In this document: positions 1-4,932 of the stretch, piece by piece
Layout of the letters: each line of letters starts with the position of its first letter
How positions within the stretch are numbered: the first letter of the stretch is position 1
Source of the DNA: a virus
DNA: 24,683 bases
Strand: one strand, 5' to 3'
Virus record (IMG/VR): IMGVR_UViG_3300032240_000516
Span: 1 to 24,683 of that record
Notes under the pieces: generated by a model
What the model was told of the DNA's origin: nothing
What the model saw: the letters and a program-made list of their open reading frames with translations, nothing else
Databases searched by the model: none
Translations under genes and position numbers: made by a program

Positions 1-1728
1 AGGTTCTGGGGCGACGTCTGGTGCAGGTGCAGGTTCTGGTGCAGGTGCTGGTGCGGGTGCTGGAGCGGGTGCTGGTGCTGGAGCGGGTGCTGGAGCGGGT
101 GCTGGTGCTGGAGCGGGTGGCGGAGGTGGCATGGGTATTGAACTAATAAATGTTTGTGCTTCTTGAATAATTGTTGGGGCGGCTAATACTTTTTCAACAG
201 CAGTTGACACTATTTCAAGAGCTGCTATTTTATTATTTAATTCTGTACTTGCATTATTTAAAGAAACTATTGCATTGTGTGAAACAGTTGCTATTGGTGC
301 AATAACTGTATTTGCATTAACTGTATTTGCTGTAACAACTGTTGTAATTGTTGAATTTAATGTAGCAATTTGAGCGTTAGCAGTTTCAACTGCTGCTTGA
401 ACAGCAGCGGTACTTGGGTCTGGAATTGGTACAAATGGAGCACCTTGTGCAACAACTCCGTTAAAACCAGGACCAGGATTTGTATCAACAATAGGAATAA
501 TTGTTCCGTTGGTAGTAGGGCGAATATTAAAACGAGCACCGTTAGGAATAGGTCCAGTAACGCTTACATCTGCTGCCCAAGCTCCATCTGATGGATTTAC
601 ATCTGCATTAAATCTAATTTGAGTCATTTGTGTGTCTGCAGTAAATTGTGGGTAAGGACGTACATCCCAGGCAACAGTAAGAGTATTTGTGGTTGTTGAA
701 TAAGTCACTCCAGAACCACTGCTCCATGTAGTCCAGTCATAGCCCGCTACAGAAATTGATGGTGCGGTTGGAGTAGAATAATAATTTTGTCCTTCATTTA
801 CGCCAAACATTATTGTTCCATTAGATCCTACATAAACATTGTTATAAACAGTGTTACCCATTCGTAAATTAAATGGAAGGTTCATGCGAACACCAGCATC
901 GTCTGTGTTTGCCAAAACATTAGTTGATGCTCCAATTGTTGCTGCTAGGGCATTAACTGCATCTTGAGCATTATTAATTGCAACATTTGCTTGAGTTAAT
1001 TGTGTTTGTGCTTCTGTACGTGCAGGTGTTACTGCTGCCACCGCCGTAGTTGCTGTAGCAACTGTTGCAGTAGCAGTATCTATTGCTGTTTGTGCTGTTT
1101 GAATTGCAGCGGTTGCTGTTGCTGCTTGTGCAGTCTCTGTTTCTACATGAGTTGCAACCTGTGTAACATTTATATTTGGAGCAGGATTTTGTGTTGTAGT
1201 AGGAGTTGCTAATTCAACTACTGCTTGTACTAAAGTTGTTGCTGCTTCTGTAACTGTTGATACCGCCGCAGTTACTGCGGCTTGTGCAGTTGCAACCTCT
1301 GGGGTTGCTGTTGTTGCGGCCGCTGGTATTGCTGCTACTGCAGTAGTTACTGCTGCTACTGCACTAGTAACGTTTTGCGTTACTACTGTTGCTGTTTCAA
1401 CTATTGGGGTTGTATTTGCAACTTCTGCCACTGCTGCCACTGCTGTTGTTACTGCGGTATTGGCTGTTGCTACTGCTGTATTTGATGCTGTAACTAAAGT
1501 TACTGCCGTTGCAACTGTTGCTGTTGCTGTCTCTGATGCTGCTACTGCTTGTGCTACCTCTATGGTTGCGGTAGCAAGTGCTGTATTAACTGCTTGTTGT
1601 GCTGGACTTACAATAACTTGCTCTGCTGAAGCTGGAACTTCATCAGCATGAGCAGATTTAATTGGAAATAGAAAAAGCCAACCTATTACAAAAAGGCTGG
1701 CAAATAATAGCTTTACTTTCTTAGTCAA
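1..1728 (-). CDS. Exported Ala/Thr/Pro-rich surface or fibre-like protein, 3' end cut by window
   Basis: The frame is open for 576 codons from a TTG at 1728 to the window edge, with no stop. TTG is chosen because GGAGAG lies 5 bases upstream and the first residues form a signal peptide: LTKK, a hydrophobic run to about residue 24, then an SAHA-type cleavage site. Residues ~35-270 are low-complexity Ala/Thr/Val with heptad-like spacing, suggesting a helical stalk. Residues ~277-400 look like a compact beta-rich domain (Trp/Tyr/Gly pattern, motif VYVGSNGTIMFG). A second Ala/Thr stretch follows, then from ~534 a run of Pro-Ala dipeptides. It could be a virion fibre or a protein placed on the host surface. 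A signal peptide is unusual for a virion protein and favours export. I do not recognise a named family. Confidence is high for coding and low for role. Confidence 0.85.
   Translation of the reverse strand, partial: MTKKVKLLFASLFVIGWLFLFPIKSAHADEVPASAEQVIVSPAQQAVNTALATATIEVAQAVAASETATATVATAVTLVTASNTAVATANTAVTTAVAAVAEVANTTPIVETATVVTQNVTSAVAAVTTAVAAIPAAATTATPEVATAQAAVTAAVSTVTEAATTLVQAVVELATPTTTQNPAPNINVTQVATHVETETAQAATATAAIQTAQTAIDTATATVATATTAVAAVTPARTEAQTQLTQANVAINNAQDAVNALAATIGASTNVLANTDDAGVRMNLPFNLRMGNTVYNNVYVGSNGTIMFGVNEGQNYYSTPTAPSISVAGYDWTTWSSGSGVTYSTTTNTLTVAWDVRPYPQFTADTQMTQIRFNADVNPSDGAWAADVSVTGPIPNGARFNIRPTTNGTIIPIVDTNPGPGFNGVVAQGAPFVPIPDPSTAAVQAAVETANAQIATLNSTITTVVTANTVNANTVIAPIATVSHNAIVSLNNASTELNNKIAALEIVSTAVEKVLAAPTIIQEAQTFISSIPMPPPPPAPAPAPAPAPAPAPAPAPAPAPAPAPEPAPAPDVAPEP
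59..118. repeat. Perfect 30-bp tandem duplication in Pro-Ala coding region
   Basis: Bases 59-88 and 89-118 are identical 30-bp units, and shorter related GGTGCTGG/GAGCGGGT units flank them from about 20 to 125. They code on the minus strand for alternating Pro and Ala. The stretch is much richer in G+C than the rest of the window, and repeats of this type change length easily by slippage. Confidence 0.9.
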
Positions 1729-1742
1729 CTAGACTCTCCAAC

Positions 1743-1777
1743 ACAAGGCACGAAGTTGTGCTTGTATTATAATTATA
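1743..1777 (-). promoter_or_regulatory. Tandem TATAAT -10 boxes and leader hairpin before the surface protein
   Basis: On the minus strand two abutting TATAAT hexamers occupy 1772-1777 and 1766-1771. Directly after them a hairpin (1743-1765) pairs ACAAGCAC with GTGCCTTGT, with one bulged base and a 6-base loop. If the first box is used, the transcript would begin with this hairpin. No good -35 is visible, so promoter strength is uncertain. The TTG start follows 15 bases after the hairpin. Confidence 0.4.
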
Positions 1778-1785
1778 CCATTACA

Positions 1786-1968
1786 TTATTTAGAATTATC
1801 TGTTTTATAGAAGCCAGAACCCTTAAATTGAACACCAACAGAACCATAATGTCTTTGCATTGTTCCTTGACAATTTGTGCAAATTGGTGCAACATCTGGA
1901 TCATTAAACCCTCTTGTAACCTCTACATTACTGTTGCAATTCATGCACTTATATTCGTATACTGGCAT
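1786..1968 (-). CDS. FmdB-type zinc-ribbon protein
   Basis: A 60-residue protein that matches the FmdB/CxxC_CxxC small zinc-ribbon family along its whole length. It has the MPVYEYKC start, two CxxC pairs (C8/C11 and C30/C33) expected to bind one zinc, and the family's closing GSGFYKTD motif. Family members are often labelled putative regulators, but their biochemical role is poorly known. The ATG is preceded by AGAAAG 6 bases upstream. It lies downstream of hsp20, past a weak terminator-like hairpin, and directly before the promoter of the surface protein. Family assignment is confident, function is not. Confidence 0.85.
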   Translation of the reverse strand: MPVYEYKCMNCNSNVEVTRGFNDPDVAPICTNCQGTMQRHYGSVGVQFKGSGFYKTDNSK

Positions 1969-1983
1969 TATAAGCTTTCTGTT

Positions 1984-2014
1984 AAAATGAGCAGTTTATG
2001 ATAGGACATGCTCA
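1984..2014 (-). terminator. Weak intrinsic terminator after hsp20
   Basis: On the minus strand, TGAGCA (2009-2014) pairs with TGCTCA (1988-1993) across a 15-base loop and is followed by TTTT. It lies 11 bases past the hsp20 stop. The stem is short and the loop long, so read-through into the zinc-ribbon gene is likely. Confidence 0.35.
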
Positions 2015-2025
2015 GGTCCTTAATG

Positions 2026-2454
2026 TTACTTGATCTTAATTGTTTTTGGCTTCTTGTCTTCTGGGACAATACGTTCCAAGGTGATCTTCAACATTCCGTT
2101 TTCAACTGTTGCAGCAGTTACCTCAACAAATTCACCAAGGGCAAATTCACGAGTAAACTTTCTTGCAGCAATACCACGATAAGCATACTTTGGTTCCTCG
2201 TCATCAGAAGACTTGATTTCTCCCTTAACAGTAAGAACCTGCTCATGAGCAGTTACTTCAAGTTCTTCTTTTGAGAATCCAGCAACTGCAACTTCAACGT
2301 AGAATAGATCTTCGTCGTCAGTTTTGATTACATTGTATGGTGGATAGTTATTTCCTGTAGCATGGGTGTGAATTCTTGACAACTTGTCAAAGTCACGATT
2401 AAACCCGATAAAAAAAGGATCATTAAAAAGATCCATAGTAAATTGTGTTACCAT
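2026..2454 (-). CDS. Small heat-shock protein, Hsp20/alpha-crystallin family
   Basis: A 142-residue small heat-shock chaperone that would hold unfolded proteins in soluble complexes without ATP. A variable N-terminus (~1-38) is followed by an alpha-crystallin domain (~39-132) of bacterial class A (IbpA-like) type, with motifs VEVAVAGFSKEELEV, YRGIAARKFTREF and ENGMLKITLER, then a C-terminal IKIK that fits the I-x-I anchoring motif. Length is normal for the family. The start has a strong AAGGAGG site 6 bases upstream. Its own promoter and a structured leader lie between it and the exported HNH-like gene. Hsp20 genes are known in some tailed phages, often near structural genes, so a role in virion folding or host stress is plausible. 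Confidence 0.93.
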   Translation of the reverse strand: MVTQFTMDLFNDPFFIGFNRDFDKLSRIHTHATGNNYPPYNVIKTDDEDLFYVEVAVAGFSKEELEVTAHEQVLTVKGEIKSSDDEEPKYAYRGIAARKFTREFALGEFVEVTAATVENGMLKITLERIVPEDKKPKTIKIK

Positions 2455-2483
2455 TTTATTCCTCCTTTTTAAGCGAATAAGTA

Positions 2484-2516
2484 ATATAGGTACCCCCCGA
2501 AGGCAGATACCTATAT
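2484..2516 (-). promoter_or_regulatory. Leader hairpin of hsp20, possible RNA thermometer or operator
   Basis: ATATAGGTA at 2508-2516 (minus strand) and its complement TACCTATAT at 2484-2492 form a 9-bp inverted repeat with a 15-base loop holding CCTTCGGG, a UUCG-type tetraloop. It begins next to the -10 box, so the outer pairs may lie upstream of the transcript start. The loop segment CTGCCTT (2500-2506) can instead pair with the AAGGAGG ribosome site (2461-2467) at six of seven positions. Confidence 0.4.
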
Positions 2517-2545
2517 ATTATAGCATTTACTTTTAGTTATCGGAA
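2517..2545 (-). promoter_or_regulatory. Extended -10 promoter for hsp20
   Basis: The minus strand reads TGCTATAAT at 2517-2525, an ideal extended -10 box. With a 17-base spacer the -35 position is TTCCGA (2540-2545), a poor match, as is common with extended -10 promoters. Predicted transcription starts near 2510. The upstream gene ends at 2533, inside the promoter. Confidence 0.6.
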
Positions 2546-3078
2546 GTATCTGGAGCTTTTGAATCTGCTGCAGTTACATACTTTTTATATGCTGAAGGCC
2601 AATCTAAAATAGCTTTTTGAGCATCAGCCAATTTAATTGTTCCCGCACATACTAAACGCTTAAGTGCTGTTTCTACAACATCCTTTTTACGTGCACCGTT
2701 TCCAGCATATGGCTGAGGCCACAAATTCTTTGGGTCTGAAGGATTGCCTCCAAGTTGCAAAGAAATTAGGTGATCTTCTTCGTATCCCGATGCTGATGGT
2801 CCCCACATTTTTGTGTATGCCGCATAAGTTGTCTTTAGCTGAGTATCTTTTAACTTGTTTGTGTATGTAACTGTTGGACGAATTGTTGCTGTCCATCCAG
2901 ACTTACAAACAGTTGTTGAGATATTTGCTTGAGTTACAGAAGCATTTAAAGCTCCTGGAGTAACAGCATTATTTTGAACAACCCAATCAAGTGTTGCTGC
3001 TGGCTTAGTAGCTGCTGATGCTGAAGCACCTGCTGCAACTAATGAAATAAAGAAAGCAAATACGATTCCCTTTTTCAT
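2533..3078 (-). CDS. Exported protein with HNH/His-Me-finger-like nuclease domain
   Basis: A 181-residue protein. Residues 1-22 form a signal peptide (MKKG, hydrophobic core, ASASA cleavage site), so it should leave the cytoplasm. The C-terminal half holds a motif set seen in secreted and phage-encoded HNH-like domains: EEDHLISLQLGG, then DPKNLWPQP, then an Arg-Lys-Lys helix and LVCAGTIKLADAQKAI. The His after Asp is a likely metal or catalytic residue. Two Cys (in VCKSGW and LVCAG) could form a disulfide after export. The ATG overlaps the endolysin stop by one base (TAATG), so the two are translationally coupled. That context suggests a role at lysis or outside the cell, such as cutting released DNA. 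Nuclease activity is inferred from motifs only. Confidence 0.75.
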   Translation of the reverse strand: MKKGIVFAFFISLVAAGASASAATKPAATLDWVVQNNAVTPGALNASVTQANISTTVCKSGWTATIRPTVTYTNKLKDTQLKTTYAAYTKMWGPSASGYEEDHLISLQLGGNPSDPKNLWPQPYAGNGARKKDVVETALKRLVCAGTIKLADAQKAILDWPSAYKKYVTAADSKAPDTSDN

Positions 3079-3587
3079 TACTTAGTTGGCCACTTTGGAC
3101 GAGCAATTGCCATAACTAAACCATAATTGCGAGATTTCTTGAAGGCACCGTCGCCATTTGCTTGTGATCCCTTAACATCTCCGCTAGTATTTCCCTCAAA
3201 AGTTGTTAGTACATGTTTTGCTGGATCATTAGCGTAAACAATTCCTACGTGCTCTGCTGTTGTTGCATCTGCATCAAAATTAAAAAATACTATATCTCCT
3301 GGTTGTGCTTGTCCCACTGGAACAAGTTGCCCGTTCTTTCCAAACCATTTTACACCAGCGTTGCATGATGCAAATCCCTTTGGTCCCTGTGCTGCAACAA
3401 GATTGACTAATCCCGCTTCATTAAAACAGTATGAGACAAACATTGCACACCATGGTTGATGATTTAATCCAAACCACTTACCCATAATTGTGTCATTGTT
3501 TTCGCCTTCTTTGTAACCTTGATCTACAAACTTTTTTGCTGCAGCTAAAACTTTTACTGCATTTGGATTTCTTGTATCTTCTGCCAT
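3078..3587 (-). CDS. CHAP-domain endolysin (peptidoglycan hydrolase)
   Basis: A 169-residue single-domain protein of CHAP (NlpC/P60-like cysteine amidase/peptidase) type, expected to cleave peptide bonds in peptidoglycan at the end of infection. The nucleophile is C47 in QPWCAMFVSYCF. The partner His is H113 in AEHVGIV, and the third polar residue is near E131-N133 in FEGNTS. GDIVFF (97-102) is the usual strand before the His. No signal peptide, membrane segment or wall-binding repeat is seen, so release would need a holin, which I do not find here. AAGGAG lies 7 bases before the ATG. It has its own extended -10 promoter right after tRNA-Arg and is coupled to the exported HNH-like gene downstream. 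A virion-associated or other hydrolase role cannot be excluded. Confidence 0.85.
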   Translation of the reverse strand: MAEDTRNPNAVKVLAAAKKFVDQGYKEGENNDTIMGKWFGLNHQPWCAMFVSYCFNEAGLVNLVAAQGPKGFASCNAGVKWFGKNGQLVPVGQAQPGDIVFFNFDADATTAEHVGIVYANDPAKHVLTTFEGNTSGDVKGSQANGDGAFKKSRNYGLVMAIARPKWPTK

Positions 3588-3617
3588 TTATATTCTCCTT
3601 TTTTGGCTTACATTATT

Positions 3618-3626
3618 ATTATAGCA
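3618..3626 (-). promoter_or_regulatory. Extended -10 promoter for endolysin
   Basis: The minus strand reads TGCTATAAT, only 5 bases past the mature 3' end of tRNA-Arg. The -35 position (17-base spacer) falls inside the tRNA and reads TTCCTG, much like TTCCGA at the hsp20 promoter. The leader before the endolysin ATG is about 20 bases and holds AAGGAG. Confidence 0.6.
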
Positions 3627-3631
3627 TTTTG

Positions 3632-3704
3632 TGCCCTCGGCAGGAATCGAACCTGCGACGCAGACCTTAGAAGAGTCTCGCTCTATCCCCTGAGCTACGA
3701 AGGC
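3632..3704 (-). tRNA. tRNA-Arg (anticodon TCT)
   Basis: The 73 bases fold as a full cloverleaf. The acceptor is GCCTTCG with CGAGGGC, the D stem GCTC/GAGC, the anticodon stem AGACT/GGTCT around loop CTTCTAA, and the T arm GCAGG-TTCGATT-CCTGC, with discriminator A. CCA is not encoded. Anticodon TCT reads AGA, a codon common in AT-rich phage genes and often rare in their hosts, a usual reason for phages to carry this tRNA. Confidence 0.95.
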
Positions 3705-3707
3705 ATA

Positions 3708-3735
3708 AGTAAAGGCTAAGTTTCCTTAGCCTTTA
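3708..3735 (-). other. 12-bp perfect hairpin with GAAA tetraloop before tRNA-Arg
   Basis: On the minus strand GTAAAGGCTAAG, loop GAAA, CTTAGCCTTTAC forms a perfect 12-bp stem capped by a GNRA loop. Only three bases separate it from the first tRNA base. It has no following T-run, so it is a poor terminator. It may stop upstream structure from disturbing the tRNA, or mark processing. Confidence 0.65.
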
Positions 3736-3804
3736 CGTAACCATAATCATCCCAAGGTAGCGACCCGAATGCGTAGGGGGGTTAGCACCTACAGGATAAT
3801 TATA
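3736..3804 (-). promoter_or_regulatory. Promoter and G/C-rich leader of the tRNA-Arg transcript
   Basis: TATAAT at 3799-3804 (minus strand) lies 13 bases past the Dps gene and no clear -35 is seen. The following ~55 bases up to the hairpin hold runs of C and G and several alternative pairings, for example GTAGG with CCTAC, TAACC with GGTTA, and CCC with GGG. They have no open frame of use. The stretch could be a small structured RNA or leader, and I recognise no known riboswitch. Confidence 0.35.
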
Positions 3805-3816
3805 TTGCTTATTTAA

Positions 3817-4263
3817 TTATGACATGGTGGCTTTAAGGCTTGCCTTAATTTGCCAATCCCAAAATTGATGTTGATCAATTCTTTCTGCAATAAAGTTTGC
3901 TACACCTTGTTCATCAATAGCATCTGCTTTATCAAATGCATCCTTTAAAGAAGCAAGCATAACTAAGTTTGTTGCTTCCAAACTTTGAAGTAAAGGAATA
4001 GCTGTATATGGAATATCTTCATATGCCATATTAGAATTGCTCATCCATTCTGTCAACTTGTATGGAGCTGGTTGCCCAAGCTTTCTTAAAATTTCAGAAA
4101 ATGTATCTAAAGAATCATATACATCTTCATAGATCTCCAAAAAGAATGCATGGAATTGCTTAAACAAAATTCCTTCTATATTCCAATGGTATCCATGTGC
4201 TTTGCTATACATTACTACTACATTTGCCTGCACTAATCGCAAGGCATCAATTAATTCCTGCAT
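3817..4263 (-). CDS. Dps-like ferritin-fold protein
   Basis: A 148-residue protein with the Dps/ferritin-like four-helix pattern. AHGYHWNIEG (23-32) carries the His-Trp of the Dps ferroxidase entry helix, followed by FKQFHAFFLEIYEDVYDSLDTFSEILRKLGQP, in which His, Asp and acidic residues are spaced as in Dps. A C-terminal helix ends in IDQHQFWDWQIKASL. Dps proteins oxidise and store iron with peroxide and many coat DNA. The usual lysine-rich DNA-binding tail is missing here. AGGAG lies 5 bases before the ATG and the gene follows the small acidic gene by 8 bases. A phage copy could protect incoming or packaged DNA from oxidative damage, which is inference. Confidence 0.85.
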   Translation of the reverse strand: MQELIDALRLVQANVVVMYSKAHGYHWNIEGILFKQFHAFFLEIYEDVYDSLDTFSEILRKLGQPAPYKLTEWMSNSNMAYEDIPYTAIPLLQSLEATNLVMLASLKDAFDKADAIDEQGVANFIAERIDQHQFWDWQIKASLKATMS

Positions 4264-4271
4264 TTTATCTC

Positions 4272-4586
4272 CTAATTATTTGGTATTTCTTCTTGATTAA
4301 TTTCAAGCGGCATAAGCCCGTGCTCTTTGGCTACTTGTAAACCTTCCTCGGACAAAGTAAAGATTGCTTCTAAGTCTTCGTTATAGTCTACATTAAGCAT
4401 TCCAGCCTCATATAATCCTAACAAAGTTTCATCAACATGTTCAACATGTGCTGCCCACAAATCTGGAGCAAGATCTTTGGCTCTTTCTGTAATGCCAAGA
4501 ATAAACTCGCCAGTTTCGTCAACACCGACTACCTCTATAGCACCTATCTCAATATAATGATCTAGTTCTGACATCTCTTCATCCAT
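4272..4586 (-). CDS. Small acidic protein of unknown function
   Basis: A 104-residue, strongly acidic protein with no Cys. The middle (about 35-100) alternates predicted helices with a short strand pair near FTLSEEGLQVAKEHG, which could be a winged-helix-like fold, but I recognise no family. The gene begins 13 bases after the 3' end of tRNA-Met/Ile, and its AAGGAG site overlaps the place where the tRNA is trimmed, so it appears to be made from a tRNA-mRNA transcript. Dps follows 8 bases later. Confidence 0.75.
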   Translation of the reverse strand: MDEEMSELDHYIEIGAIEVVGVDETGEFILGITERAKDLAPDLWAAHVEHVDETLLGLYEAGMLNVDYNEDLEAIFTLSEEGLQVAKEHGLMPLEINQEEIPNN

Positions 4587-4599
4587 CTCTTTCTCCTTG

Positions 4600-4673
4600 T
4601 GCGGCAGGTAGGACTTGAACCTACGATTACCGAATTATGAGTTCGGGGCTTTAACCAACTAAGCTACTACCAC
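4600..4673 (-). tRNA. tRNA with CAT anticodon (elongator Met or Ile2)
   Basis: The 74 bases fold fully: acceptor GTGGTAG with CTGCCGC (two G-T wobbles), D stem GCTT/AAGC, anticodon stem CCGAA/TTCGG around loop CTCATAA, T arm GTAGG-TTCAAGT-CCTAC, discriminator A, no encoded CCA. The paired first base and the lack of three G-C pairs in the anticodon stem argue against initiator tRNA. It may be elongator Met, or Ile2, whose CAT is modified to read ATA. Confidence 0.92.
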
Positions 4674-4682
4674 AGTTGGTTA

Positions 4683-4712
4683 ATTATAGTTGCCCGTCAC
4701 TGTTTTTGTCAA
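4683..4712 (-). promoter_or_regulatory. Consensus promoter for the CAT tRNA operon
   Basis: The minus strand has TTGACA at 4707-4712, an 18-base spacer and TATAAT at 4683-4688, a perfect match at both boxes. The -10 box contains the TAA stop of the upstream gene. Transcription should begin a few bases before the mature tRNA 5' end at 4673. Confidence 0.82.
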
Positions 4713-4932
4713 TAGTATCTTCTACAAGTTGCTGAACATATTCAGAAAAATGTTTTCTGATACTACCTGTAGGACGGGAACCAATTTGCTTCCATATCCT
4801 AGTATACTCTATTGCATTTGCATATGTTGTTGGGCAGACCATTATGCCATTATAGTCACGTAAAACAGTTGGCATTGGCACATGCTTCCCACAACACTTG
4901 CATTCTTTTGCTCTCTCCTGATATTGGTTCAT
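4684..4932 (-). CDS. Small Cys-containing protein of unknown function
   Basis: An 82-residue protein that overlaps the end of the large terminase by four bases (ATGA). The N-terminus has a cluster of Cys (C11, C13, C14 in KECKCCGKH) and C33, which may bind a metal. The rest is helical and polar. No family is recognised. Its coupling to terL suggests a packaging or head-related accessory. Its 3' end doubles as the promoter of the tRNA behind it. Confidence 0.75.
   Translation of the reverse strand: MNQYQERAKECKCCGKHVPMPTVLRDYNGIMVCPTTYANAIEYTRIWKQIGSRPTGSIRKHFSEYVQQLVEDTIDKNSDGQL

Noticed and set aside
20-125. Regular repeats resembling a CRISPR array
   Set aside because: The units are 6-30 bases, contiguous and without unique spacers. 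They code for Pro-Ala in an open frame.
1000-1651. Plus-strand frames rich in Cys (or Ala/Val), possible Cys-rich peptides
   Set aside because: They are the reverse frames of the Ala/Thr/Val stalk of the minus-strand surface protein. They have no ribosome sites and no plus-strand promoters.
3488-3670. Plus-strand frame across the endolysin start and tRNA-Arg
   Set aside because: It runs antisense through a tRNA and the endolysin start and has no supporting signals.
3736-3796. Known riboswitch (preQ1, fluoride, THF) before tRNA-Arg
   Set aside because: None of the consensus motifs I know fits the sequence. It is kept only as an unnamed structured leader.
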